Shown piece by piece: positions 1 to 9,960 of a DNA stretch of 64,000 bases (position 1 is its first letter; the number at the start of each line of letters is the position of its first letter). A program made the translations under genes and the position numbers. The DNA comes from Hymenoscyphus infarciens (taxonomy: Eukaryota; Ascomycota; Leotiomycetes; Helotiales; Helotiaceae): NCBI GenBank assembly GCA_001414345.1, contig LLCB01000002.1, positions 558,001-622,000 on the forward strand, in the 5' to 3' direction. The notes under the pieces were generated by a model, which ran no database searches, had not been told where the DNA came from, and saw only the letters and a program-made list of their open reading frames with translations.

Positions 1-978
1 TTCGTCGTTGTCCTCGCCGGCCCCAGTACCTGTAGTGGCCTCCTTGAATAAATATTTGGTATTTTCGTCAAGACTTGTAGCTGATTGGGCATCCTCGTCC
101 AATTGCACTCTGGTATATCCTTTACCAGCACCACCCAGACCCGCATATACGTCTTTTTCGTCATCTTCGTCAGCAGCCTCTCTAGCAATAAGCCTATTAT
201 CATCGTCGTACATATCGTATGGCGCGAACGCTGGCATTGTCTGCCATTCATCCTCTTCGATATCTGGGACAGCTTCTTCTCTCGGTGCAAGTTGCTGATG
301 CGACCACTCTGAAATTCCCGCACCTTTGGAGCTTGTCTGTCGTGTATGGCCAATTGCGGCCGACGTTTTTTGGTCATTTTTGTCTGCAGCATCTGACAAC
401 CCTTTCGTTTTCGATTCTTTTGAGTCGGCCTTGACAATTGGCATTTCCTGCATCTCTCCCTCGAGATCTGCGGCAGCTTCAGGCTTCTTTGTATCTTCCT
501 TTGGTTCGTTCAATTCGAGCTTTGAAATGTCCTCTGGAAGAATTTGTTGCTTGAGCTTCGTTTCCGGCAGAGGTTCTCGAGGGGTTTGCGCTCCAATATT
601 TGGTGTAGATTCCGCATCTTTGAATTCGTCATTATCACTGTCCGAGTCTGACTGTTCCCCATTTGCTTGTAAATCTTTGGCAGGCAGAACCTTAGCTGGT
701 TCCAGACTGGCAGTCTCAGAATTTCCATTAAGCTGCTCCTCCGCCTTTTTTATCTCTCCCGTTTCGGCATGTTTTTCTTCCTCCTTCGAATCGACATCGT
801 CCACCGGATCCGCCTCCGCAGGTATGGGAACTGGTCGCTTCTTGATCGGGAGCCCGAAATCATCCAACTCTACCGGCGCTTTGCTGGTAGCCGTGTCTTG
901 TTTGACATCGCCATTGCCATTCGTGACCGCCGCAGGCTTCTGTGTGCTGGCGGTGGTAGCCTCGACGCTTTCGGGCAT
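1..978 (-). CDS. Acidic conserved fungal protein, N-terminal part (cut by window edge)
   Basis: One open frame runs from an ATG at 978 to the window edge without a stop, giving 326 residues and no intron. The first ~190 residues are low-complexity, rich in Asp, Glu, Lys and Ser. After about residue 225 the sequence becomes ordered and looks conserved: a DEWQTMPAFAPYDMYDDD stretch (about 246-263), then a glycine-rich GLGGAGKGYTRV stretch (about 277-288) and TSLDENTKYLFKE. I do not recognise the family. The absence of stops in a 978-nt frame, the acidic but non-repetitive composition and the ordered C-terminal half support coding on this strand. A Ser/Phe-rich frame on the plus strand over 326-1057 is its antisense shadow. 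The gene is followed on the same strand, 579 bases upstream, by UTP23. Confidence 0.8.
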   Translation of the reverse strand, partial: MPESVEATTASTQKPAAVTNGNGDVKQDTATSKAPVELDDFGLPIKKRPVPIPAEADPVDDVDSKEEEKHAETGEIKKAEEQLNGNSETASLEPAKVLPAKDLQANGEQSDSDSDNDEFKDAESTPNIGAQTPREPLPETKLKQQILPEDISKLELNEPKEDTKKPEAAADLEGEMQEMPIVKADSKESKTKGLSDAADKNDQKTSAAIGHTRQTSSKGAGISEWSHQQLAPREEAVPDIEEDEWQTMPAFAPYDMYDDDNRLIAREAADEDDEKDVYAGLGGAGKGYTRVQLDEDAQSATSLDENTKYLFKEATTGTGAGEDNDE

Positions 979-1556
979 GTTGCTCTTCCCACCGCCGGGT
1001 CGATGTCGCGGGGAAGGTCGCGAGGAGGATCCAAACTTGCTTTGTCTTGACTGGTAGACAACTGACAAGTAAGCTGCGTAAGGATGATGTTAACTGAAGC
1101 TTGTCGACCTCGTCAGCTTAACTGGTAAATAGATTGAAGTATCGACACATGCTGAGACTGAATACGGTAGCCGGGGCTGTTCTTTGGAGTGTGCTGTTGC
1201 GCAGTGTGAATCGTCAGATGCAGGGGTAAAAGTGGGCTCCGATCAAAGCCGTTGCTGCCGTCGCCGTTGTGGCTGAAGTTTGGTGAGGAATTTTTTTGCT
1301 TGAAATCCCATCGGGGTTGCCCAGAACCAGTTGCAGGAACTGCTGCCTCTGACTTGAGCCGCCTGAGGGGTTGTTAATAATTTACCTAAATACTGTATAA
1401 TTACCCGATTTAGCTCCGAAATCCTGAAGCCGTTTGGTACCAAGTCTTTGAATTTGGGTATTTATAGACACCGACTTGTGCGTAAACGAGAAGATACAAG
1501 GCAAAGAGCTCAAGCATAGCAAGTACTCCATAGCGCCCTCCGAGTTCCAATATCTT
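979..1556. other. Intergenic region, 5' of the acidic gene and 3' of UTP23
   Basis: No coding frame is supported here. It should hold the promoter of the gene at 1-978 and the 3' end of UTP23, both on the minus strand. Confidence 0.6.
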
Positions 1557-2521
1557 CTATTCCTCAACAGCTTCCCCTGCCTCGACCACTTTAACCCCTG
1601 CATTTTCACCAGTCCCAGCCTTGGGTCTTCGTTTCCGCTTTCGTTTCCCACTTGATTCTGATGCTTCTGGTTGTTCCGGATTTGACCCCTCAGTAGCACC
1701 CTTCTTCTCATCTCCATATTCTTCAGTCTTCTTTTTCTTCGATTTCTTGACCGCTAATGGATTAGGTTCCTTCACACCCGTCCGCTTCTTCTTCTTTTTG
1801 GTCGTATTTTCACCATCCTCTCCCTTGTCGTCCTCGTCGTCATCCCTCTTCCTCTTCATACTGCCACTTCCTCTCTTCAATCCAGCCCTAAATTTGACTC
1901 TCTCCTCCCTGTCCCTATTATCAGAAGTCGCTCCAGCCATCGGTTCCATTATTATGACACTGCGATTGATATAAACCAACGGCACTCCCATAACACTCCT
2001 CATATGTTTCCTAACCTCCAATTCCTGACTTGCCACAACATAGCAATTCTTATTCGTCTTGTTGCCCTTGGGATCTACCACCGAAGCAAGGCATTCCTTC
2101 TCACTGAGAGGCTCGGGGAAATCTTCTGGACGATGTCCGCATCGACGTCGTTCGTAGGTTTTCGCTTTCTCGATGAGGTATGAGACGCCTGGTTCGGATG
2201 ACACGGCGTAGAGATGTCGCATTGAACATTGTGTGATCACTTTTCTGGGTTAGTCTTTGCTTTGGGAAATGGGTATGGCTACTTACTGGGTTTGACTTGA
2301 CCATGTAGAGTCCTCTCTAGACCTCCAATTAAGTCCATTTTGAATTTATCCGCATCTCTGATGATTTCTGAGTCCACTGTCAAGGAAAATTGTTAACTAA
2401 AAGTTTGAAGTTGTCGCGATGAGGGGAACCTACCCAGAACCTGGTATGGTTCGCGGAAGCCAAAGCTCAGCCCATACTGCTGCATGAGCTTTTTATATTG
2501 TTTCGACCGCTTCCCCCTCAT
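1557..2521 (-). CDS. UTP23: rRNA-processing protein UTP23 (PIN-like, small-subunit processome)
   Basis: Three exons are deduced: 2521-2434, 2376-2287 and 2239-1557, giving 286 residues. The phases agree, and the last acceptor (AAAAG) restores a Met-Ile-Thr-Gln-Cys junction typical of the family. The start MRGKRSKQYKKLMQQYG and the following FREPYQVLVD are hallmarks of UTP23. The CCHC zinc-site residues known from the family are present at C64, C93, H95 and C109. A conserved VVASQ...R..M..VPGVPLVYINRSVIIMEP-like core follows, and the C-terminus is a long Lys/Arg-rich tail with KKKKK runs, expected for a nucleolar protein. UTP23 binds snR30/U17 and pre-18S rRNA and helps release snR30; in yeast its PIN domain is not catalytically essential. 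The zinc-site role and function come from family knowledge. Confidence 0.93.
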
Positions 2522-3141
2522 GTTGGCGCAAAGATTTTAAGTCGTTTCTCGGGGTATTCGTAGGTATGGTTGGGCGGGCGCAAGCTGTCGAACTTTTGTC
2601 AAGATCCGCAGCGCTTTTTCTTCTGCAACTTTATTTCACGCCAAGCTTTCTAATCGGCCTTATCGCCTGACGGGGATCTTGAACCTCCCCAACCACCGCT
2701 TTTCCTCCTCACTCATCAACTTCTTTCTGATTATTACCTCCAGCACCATTTTCGCCTTGAGGTTGGAAGGCAAAGCGGCACGTCTTTGATAGTATTTTTG
2801 GCTGTCACTAACATACCCAATTCATAGAGGGGTTTCCAGCTCATGCTGCCCTTTTCTTTAGATGTTGGTGTGAAGACCTTTGGGTTTAAAAAAATGTCGT
2901 TATACTTCTATACTGTGATACAGTGTCACAGGTACGTGTTTCCTTTTCTCTCTCTCTCTCTCTCTCGCGCATCGAGGAAACTTACTATCGAAGTTCACTT
3001 TTTGAAGCTGGATGACTTGGTTTTGCCAATTTTCTACCTCTCTTGAGGCTTAAGTGACAGTTTGTGAGAAGGTAAGAGCATCGTTCATTGCTCCTTCTAT
3101 TCTATTGTTTGAAAGAAACTAGCATACTCCGTAACGAAAGC
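2522..3141. other. Intergenic region with a CT microsatellite
   Basis: Contains the presumed UTP23 promoter. A (CT)10 run lies at 2947-2966. No credible gene was found. Confidence 0.55.
2947..2966. repeat. (CT)n dinucleotide microsatellite
   Basis: Ten uninterrupted TC/CT units are read directly. Confidence 0.9.
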
Positions 3142-4093
3142 TTATTTTCCAAAAAGGTTAGAAGAATCAAAAACTTGATGCCTTCCATTATTCGAGAATA
3201 TTCGTATAATAAGAAAGAAAGGTCCATTGGCGAACTCTGTCAACGCTTCTAAACAAATTCTCAACGATTTACGGTCAACCACTACCCAGTATTTCGGGTG
3301 TCCCCAACCAAGGGTCCCCCTCCAAGTCTTGTCTTTCAGCCAATACAAATCAGAATGGCGACCTTTCCAAAAACAACTCCGCTTTAGAGATCCTTCTCTT
3401 TTCAACCACTCAATCCTTCCATTCCAGATACTGTTACATAGTTGTGTATATGCGGCAATTGACAATTCTGATATCGAGTTTTTCAAGCTGCCATTGAATC
3501 GGACTTTCCGGCATTTGCGGCACATCAGGGTGGTCTTCAAAGAAGAGTTGTCGCACTGGTTGTTAAATTACTTTAGGGATTTACACGGTCAAAAAGGAGG
3601 AAAGTAAGGTAGTAGATCTTACCTCTTGCAAGGACCACCCTCGAATTTCGGCTGATATCATATGCTTTCTGACGTTGGTATCCTTTGCATCGAATTTGCC
3701 ATTCTTTCCGGTGCCTATACGGGCATTCATATTGACAAGGGCAAGTTTGTCTATACGGGCATTGGTGTTCACCACAAGGGCAAATATCGTTGTGCATTTG
3801 GCAGCCGTGGTTATAGTACCCCAGCGGATCTGGTCGTTCTAGTCCTCGTTTGGGGGAAAATGCTCACATTTATGTTTACACATGCAGAGTTTATGTCGGT
3901 CTGTTCCTTTTTCTTGGTAGAGGCTGGGTTCTTTCAGGGCGCATTTTCTGACATAAGGAGGTGGTTTGATTTGTCCGGGTTCGAAGAAGTGAAAATGCTG
4001 TACAGGTCTTGTATGATTTCCTTGATTCCCATTTATTACAGGAAGCGCCGTCACTGCGAAGGCCATAGTGGAATACCGATCGAGAAACAACAT
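3142..4093 (-). pseudogene. Cys-rich gene of unknown family with an in-frame stop
   Basis: Preferred model: exon 4093-3623 and exon 3555-3142, joined by a good intron (GTAAGA...CAACCAG, phase 0). The frame carries one TAG at 3839-3841. The joined frame gives Cys pairs on both sides: HKLCMCKHKCEH before the stop, and CDNSSLKTTLMCRKCRK at the second exon start. It then runs 130 open codons with several Trp residues to a stop at 3142. An alternative model splices around the TAG (GTAAAC...ACCAG, about 50 nt). That puts another frame in use (ICPCGEHQCPYRQTCPCQYE), and the protein ends at 3434. The region also contains a 36-bp tandem repeat. No family is recognised, and which frame is real is unresolved. 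Confidence 0.4.
3715..3786. repeat. 36-bp imperfect tandem duplication
   Basis: Two units start with CTATACGGGCATT at 3715 and 3751 and share the GACAAGGGCAA / CACAAGGGCAA block. The period of 36 keeps the frame (12 codons). On the minus strand, one frame reads as a duplicated Cys-Pro-Cys...Cys-Pro-Tyr unit. Confidence 0.75.
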
Positions 4094-4256
4094 TCAGTTC
4101 GAGGGAGATTTGTACGTGCGACGTCGAGTTCCTTGGTTGAGGTAGAGATTCAAAGTAGGTTATCTAGCTTGTTCTGATACAATGCAGTGACGTTATATAA
4201 CATGGTCTAGATAGAAGTATATAATTGTCGAGACGCTTGTCCTGGAGCCTAATGCT

Positions 4257-5255
4257 CTAGCAAAAACCCGGTAGTCTCTGTGGGAAAGAAAAGTGGAATT
4301 TAACAAAATATGTCGAAGTTGGTAAATCTCCGAACATGACATCTTTTTGCCAGTGAACTCTTGAACAATTGAACTGCAAAAAGCCCATACTACAGTACGA
4401 GCACCAAACAGTCTCAAACATCAATTCAAGGTAACTCGCGATGCTCTCAACCGCAAAGAATTTTATGCGCCTTCCAATCAGCTTTCTGGCACTCTCTGGA
4501 ACAGTACATTGCACAACGACCTCTCGTACATCTCAAGAGAGCTTTCCCTTCTGCTCCTGTAGTATTCGAACAATACCTGCACTTTTCGTATCTAATGCAC
4601 CCACGGTACCAGTCTCAACTTTGAACTCGGTACGTTCTCCTCGCTGCCAAATGGTGTTGTAAAGCATCGCTTTAGCCAAAGCTTCCTGGGACTCCCGTAG
4701 CCATTCTACTTTAGTGCTAGTCATATCGTAGGCCATTACGCTGATCGCAATCCATTCTTTCAAGTCCTCGCTGCATTTAAACCTCAAACAGGAATCACCC
4801 CATTCTTCGTTGCTTGCTTTGCTTTTTGCTTTCAGGTAACCCATCTGTAGATCTCATGAGAAAGATACACCATTCATGGAGCGAGGACTTACTTCGACAA
4901 CATTTCTCGTCCGAATGATCTTGAATGGTTAATGCCAACCATCACCTCTGAAAAATGTGAATTTCTCAATTTTGGGATCGAGAAACTTGGACAATGCATC
5001 GCGGTCGCATTTGTAGAGCACTGTTGCCGCTGCATCTACACATCTCAGATGTCTTTTGAGGGTCGGTTGGTGAAAAATATCTGTATTAATGATGTGAATA
5101 TTGTTCTGCTTGGGGCTTTTGATTGGGAAATCCGCAATGTCAAGGAACTTGAGGGGTTGCGGTCCGGCTTTATCTCTTGCAATGGCGCGTTTCATGGATT
5201 TCCTCTCCTCTTCCCTGGATTTCTCATCTCCATCTTTTGTTCTTGTACTGGCCAT
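4257..5255 (-). pseudogene. Unknown conserved-looking gene with two in-frame stops
   Basis: Exon 1 starts at ATG 5255 (context TACCATGG) and runs to 4893. Intron 4892-4845 has GTAAGT...CTACAG, and exon 2 begins at 4844 in phase 0. The frame is interrupted by TAA at 4929-4931 and TGA at 4533-4535. Coding sense continues across both: RGDGWH-stop-PFKIIRTRNVVE, and GKLS-stop-DVREVVVQCTVPES. The N-terminus is Lys/Arg/Glu-rich. Next comes an ordered segment with NNIHIINTDIFHQPTLKRHL and CVDAAATVLYKCDRDALSKF, then a segment around EEWGDSCLRFKCSEDLKEW. I do not recognise the family. Near 4400 a second frame also looks protein-like, so the 3' end is uncertain and may involve another intron or frameshift. 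Confidence 0.6.
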
Positions 5256-6249
5256 GGTAGATTATGGTTGTGGTGGTTGTTGGTTGCGATAGTTTTTGTG
5301 GGCAGGCTAAAAGAGGCCCCGCAAGTTCGTACCTGCCTATCTAGCTCTCGTCATTCGACTCCCTATGGCACTTTGAGTAAACATTCCAGAAAACTTATTT
5401 GTCCCACATGTAGATGGTACTAGAAATTTGCAAATTTCTGGGCCTAGCCAGTTCTTTGACACGCCCCAACTTTGTCCACATTTTTTCAATAGTAATTACT
5501 TTTCTCAAGCCAGAAAATTTATAAGTAAGAACATATTTGATTCTCATATGCGGCAATATCAAGGCGCATCTCGAGCCGTGTTGCTAGAGCTGATGAAGAG
5601 TTTCTTGTTTTAGTAATGTAAGGTACGACACGATGCTGCACAACCACAATCCTGTATAGGGGATAAGCTCCTAGACTTATGGTGACGTTGCTCACGTGTA
5701 TTTGTTTATATTTCCTTCATTTTAAAAGGTGTTTGGGATACTTTCAGCTAAGCGAGGCTTCATATACTTCCAAAAGCACTTCTCGGGTGTAAAAGTCCAA
5801 AGGTTTTTCCTGATTGAGCTTAAAGAACGCATACGTACGAAAAATATTCAATAAGAAGTTCCACTTAAAATATTATTATGTCACTAGTAACAATAGTAAG
5901 AATTTGCTTTTAAATAAGCGTTATTCTTTCCAAAAACTACCGTCACCTAGCAATTACCCTGTCCTTACCAGAAGGATGTGACAATCTTAAAATATGCACC
6001 ATCCATAATAAAGGTCATGGAAGGATTGATCAGCTCTCTGTATACTGGCCGCAATACTTCCACGTCTATTCCTTCATATAACAAGCTTCCTCTCCATTGC
6101 GCATAACTCACTATCTCCAGATCCACCGTCTGTTCTCTCATGATGAAACCCGTACCGGTTTTCGGAGACTGTCCTCTTTGGAAGCTAACTTGAAGATCCC
6201 TTCAGTAGCATGGTTCACCATGGCAGCAGATCAAAAAGAGCTTTTTTAT
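5256..6249. other. AT-rich gene-free stretch
   Basis: No frame with recognisable protein character was found on either strand. The 5400-6060 part is AT-rich, with many short A/T runs. Confidence 0.5.
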
Positions 6250-6709
6250 GTTGGGGAATGTTCTCATTTCCATTGCCTTATCGAGCGCTGCTTTCATGTT
6301 CCATGCAGACCTCTCCCAAAATCCGGTAAAAATCGCAAAGTTCTGGACGGGTTCAAAAGTCTTCCAGTGTGGCCCTTCACTTGAGGAAAAAAGTGATAGT
6401 TGAGTCTAAAGTAAGTGTGTCTCGCTTTATATGAAAGTACGCGGGAAGGACTTTTAAAGAGTAACTTTTTGCGATCTGTCGTGATGACTCGCGGGGCTAT
6501 GAACACTTGGCGTAGTGAAATTCACCCTCGGATTCCTAAAGCTCCTTGATAAACTCGACTCTAGGGGTAGGAAAGAGATGTTCGTAAATCTGTAAGCGAA
6601 GCTCTAATGGGAGGTCCGAGAAGTGTTGGAGCCAGAGCCAATTTCTGAGCGCAAGTTGGAAGCAGGTGGCTTTGGGGGTGGAAATAATATCTTACGAGGA
6701 TAGGTTCAT
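6250..6709 (-). pseudogene. 2EXR/F-box-like family copy B, heavily stop-interrupted
   Basis: A start ATG at 6709 is followed by a 14-nt exon and a 51-nt intron (6695-6645, GTAAGA...GCTCAG). Exon 2 opens with HFSDLPLELRLQIYEHLFP, the N-terminal motif of the family. Downstream, PRESSRQIAKSYSLK and HIKRDTLTLD line up with NREARQVAKRYSLI and DLKEDTIALV of copy A. The frame is continuous but carries TAG at 6536-6538, TAG at 6497-6499, TGA at 6377-6379, TGA at 6353-6355 and TAA at 6278-6280. The start overlaps the stop of copy A by a few bases. The 5' boundary is good; the 3' boundary is a guess. The family is common in ascomycetes and its molecular role is poorly known. Confidence 0.65.
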
Positions 6710-7543
6710 AAGTTGGGATAGACAAGTTGTCGGAGATCCCTCCAGAGTGGGGTGAGAACGTGCAAGTGACTTCCTACATAGATATCAGAACGCCACCGTC
6801 ATAGTTCAAAAGCCCGAGGTGCACCGTCCAACCAAAACACGCTCTGAGAAGCTCGAAGATTATTCTACAAATGCAGGCTACGAAGATATAAGAACGGTGT
6901 TCCCAATGTGTACAGATCAAACCTGGAAGTGAGCTTCTTTATCTTAGGTAGGCCTGTGACCGTGACCGCTGCCTGGTAAAACACTTCTCTGAACTTATCC
7001 GGAAATGGTTTCATAGGTTTCTCGATCTCATTCCGGTCCTTGAGGAATATCGCGACACGCGACCTTTTGGACATGTTGAAACTCCGCCTTATGAAATTGT
7101 CGTAAGGTACAAGAGCTATTGTATCTTCTTTCAAATCAAAGTAGAAAGGTTCTTGTGGAGGTGAGAGTTTCGAAATCAGACTGTATCTTTTCGCAACTTG
7201 TCGTGCCTCTCTATTTAGGCTTTGTAGAGTTTGTAGTATGAGCCATTTGGTGTGTCTAGTATGACGGCTTCTGCAATTCTCGCATGCTACATAGCCTCTT
7301 TGCTTGAGAACCACGAAGTCAGTGGGAGGAAGAAGAATTTCGTATATTTCTAAACGGAGCTCTGTGGGTTGATCCGAGAAACTTGTAGGCTGCTGTTGCT
7401 GTGACAAAGTTAAATATATTGCTTTAGACTGAGCAATAGTTACTTACTAAAACCTCTTTCGGCCGTTCTTGGTTTGTGTCATTTGCAGCAGTAGTTGATA
7501 AACTAATGCACGTATCCATAGAAGACTTTGTCTTGTTGAACAT
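6706..7543 (-). pseudogene. 2EXR/F-box-like family copy A, two in-frame stops near the C-terminus
   Basis: Exon 1 is 7543-7448 (32 residues) and the intron is 7447-7399 (GTAAGT...TCACAG, phase 0). Exon 2 starts with QQQPTSFSDQPTELRLEIYE, the typical N-terminal 2EXR/F-box-like motif. A CENC pair follows, as does a NREARQVAKRYSL segment. The frame stops at TAG 6865-6867 after 209 residues, but the same frame keeps protein character to 6706. It reads NNLRASQSVFWLDGAPRAFEL, then TGA at 6799-6801, then RWRSDIYVGSHLHVLTPLWR and a final TGA at 6706-6708. A protein of 209 residues could still be made from the shortened frame. Copies B and C lie on either side in the same orientation, suggesting tandem duplication. 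Confidence 0.7.
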
Positions 7544-8071
7544 TGTGCCCACTATCTACTGTTATAGAGTATTCTGTATTGAAAATCAAATCAGTAATGG
7601 ATAGGTCTTAGCTTAAGACTTTGCGATAATTAGTCTCTGAGAAAGTTACGTCTAGATCTTCTGGAAGTTTAATTACATAAAAGCATTTAGTTAATTACCT
7701 TTAGAAAATTATAAGTTGAAAACAGCCATAGACCTACAAAACGTGTTACTGACTTAGTAGCGAAAACAATTTTAAGTATGGAGGAATGTACAAGTCTCTA
7801 TTAATTATAAATATTTTTGTGTTGGAATTGTTCTGTGAAAGTTGCTTCAAAAACAAGAATAGGTACATGAAGAAAGGGAGAACTAATCTACTAAACACAT
7901 TTTAACCTCCACCTATAAGCGCCTCTTTTAATATACCAAACATGGTCTTGAATGTTTTCATAATTAGCGGGCTACCCTGCTTTTCTACGCTAAGTTTCAT
8001 ATCTTAAGAACTCAAGCGAGGGAGATTTTGGCCGAATCCTTTGATTCTTCTTCGTTAGCAAATTTTTAATC
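7544..8071. other. AT-rich spacer between 2EXR copies
   Basis: Very AT-rich. No gene was recognised. Weak further decayed sequence of copy C may extend to about 8000. Confidence 0.5.
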
Positions 8072-8718
8072 TTAGTTCGTATGACTACTCGGTAACATGG
8101 GCACTGAAGCTCCCTAACACTAAAATGACAGCAAACTAAAGTTAGCTTGTTTGTCTACCAGCTCCTTCTTAATTGTATGACAAGGGAATCCAAAAGAGAT
8201 TCTGATATGTGCTGATTTGAAAGTATGGCAAAGTTCTGTATGTATGTAAATTTGTCTATCGACCTACTAGGTAACGCCCCACTAAACAGAGAGAGAGGGA
8301 TCGATGACTAGGGTTTCTAGCTTCGCGTTGAAGTAAATAGATTGTAATAGTGGGCGATCGTGCCTAGTGAGTAACTTGTAATCCTTAAGTTTGTGGAGTT
8401 TTGAGTTTCGTACCAACTCGCGAGATTCTATGTAGAGACGGTATAAAACTGTTATTTTGGCTGCTTGTTTCCGAGTCGGCTGACGTTGAACTAGACAGTG
8501 ACAACATCTTTTCCTATCATGAAACACGAATCGCGGTTGAGGGAGAAGGTATTCGTAGAGCTTAAATCGAAGCTCAATTGGGAGGTCGGAGAAGTTTGTT
8601 CCTGGAGACTTACACAACCTAGTTGAGGTCAAGCGAAATGTTCACGAATGTAAAAATCGAGAACTTACGGGGCATTCAACTGGTACTGATGAAACGTTTC
8701 GCGATGTGGAGTTCTCAT
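8072..8718 (-). pseudogene. 2EXR/F-box-like family copy C, five in-frame stops
   Basis: Exon 1 is 8718-8669 and the intron is 8668-8619 (50 nt, GTAAGT...CAACTAG, phase 2). Exon 2 carries NFSDLPIELRFKLYEYLLPQ, matching copies A and B. A CCHC-type cluster (KRCCHC) sits where copy A has CENCRSRH. The first stop is TAG at 8282-8284 (128 residues). Coding sense continues in frame through paired TAGs at 8267-8269 and 8264-8266, with HIRISFGFPCHTIKKELVDK after them. TAGs follow at 8120-8122 and 8114-8116, and the frame ends at TAA 8072-8074. No frameshift is needed. A truncated 128-residue product is possible but would lack the C-terminal half. Confidence 0.65.
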
Positions 8719-9492
8719 CTTCTTGTCCGATTGAAGCGCGTGTCCTCTTCTTCTCTGGCAAAATTAGAAGACGCCAAAGTTGGAAATGTTTAGATGTACT
8801 CTCACTTACACGAAGCAATCTTCTTTTCTGGTTGGCGGAAGAGCGCATCCGTGTGATTGGTTCCTTGCTTCTACTAAAGTAATTTTAGGTAGTTTTTTCT
8901 CTTATTTAAAGTTCAAGCATCCCTCATATCCCTCTCGCTTAACATCGATTACAAGTCGCAAAACACCTCCCCAATTGTGAATGAAGTTCTTTCTTACAGT
9001 TCACATTACTTTTGTGAAAAGCCGAAAATGGACTCCTGTTGAACAGTATATATATATGTATATTCTAAAGTTTAGGTGGAAGACAGCCGTCAAGTTCGCA
9101 GGTCTCATAATTTCTTTCTGGGCATTCCTGTCAGTTTTCCTAGAGCTGATGACGCACGAGTCGACTTTCGTGAGGAAGAAGTTGAGTTCTTTAAAGGATA
9201 TAGCTAGTAATAATCACAAGCTCTATACAAGAGCATTTTCTCTTGGTAACTAGATAGAGTGGAGTTTCTACTAACAACGATGAATGGGTGGACTTAAATA
9301 TTGAACATTGTCTTGCTCTGTGAGTCTGTGCTCATATTAGTCGAAACATGTGTACTAACAGTATTGATCTAATGACTTTCTAGGACTTCTTACGGTTTAT
9401 CAAAACTCTAGAGGGCACAAGAAAACAAAAAACATAAAATAATAAAAGAGGGTGTGTAAGAAGGATCCGAAGAATCTTAAATATAATACACC
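8719..9492. other. Gene-poor stretch
   Basis: A plus-strand open frame (8981-9253, 90 codons) is present but has no recognisable features and I do not call it. Nothing else was seen. Confidence 0.45.
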
Positions 9493-9960
9493 CTAAGCTC
9501 TGGTCTTGGGAAGGTCAGGTTCTTCGCTATTCGCCTCTGATGTTTCAATCCTTCTATCTACTCTGACTCTATTGGCTGCTAATTGGTAATTTCCAAGCTC
9601 TTCCAAATGCCGACGACGCTTGTTTTGAACTGATCAAGCAAGAGTTTGTGGCAATGAACTTGATATCCCACCTTCTCCAGCTCTAATTCACCCTCCTTAC
9701 TGTCGAATATTCTCTTACTTTCGATTGTATTTTAGTTTATATTAAGAGCCCTAGAGTGAGAAAGTAAGACGAAATAAAGTTCTTGAAAATTTTGTTTAAT
9801 TGGTGCTTGCCATATCCCCACCAAATCAAAATCATTGCTCCTGAGACACTCAGAACTACCTGAACCATGTGCATAGTTGATACTCCGCTAGTTGTTAATG
9901 TTAGTAAAGCCAAAGAAGTATAAATAGGTCAAGGTGACGGTGATACTAAATGAAAAGGAT
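9493..9960 (-). pseudogene. Decayed gene of unknown family (two stops, one frameshift)
   Basis: A minus-strand frame reads through about 155 codons of clear protein character. A hydrophobic start (ITVTLTYLYFFGFTN) is followed by INYAHGSGSSECLRSNDFDL, VGIWQAPIKQNFQELYFVLL, then EGELELEKVGYQVHCHKLLL and HLEELGNYQLAANRVRVDRR, ending at TAG 9493-9495. It is interrupted by TAG 9888-9890 and TAA 9732-9734. One single-base frameshift in the short A-run of CAGTTCAAAACAAG joins the last two segments. The 5' end is unknown, and an acceptor TTTAG sits just upstream. I do not recognise the family. The hydrophobic N-terminal segment suggests a membrane protein. Confidence 0.55.

Noticed and set aside
326..1057. 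243-codon Ser/Phe/Cys-rich plus-strand frame
   Set aside because: It is antisense to the acidic minus-strand gene; its Ser richness comes from reading Glu/Asp codons backwards.
8981..9253. 90-codon plus-strand frame with a hydrophobic segment
   Set aside because: AT-rich surroundings and no similarity to anything recognised.
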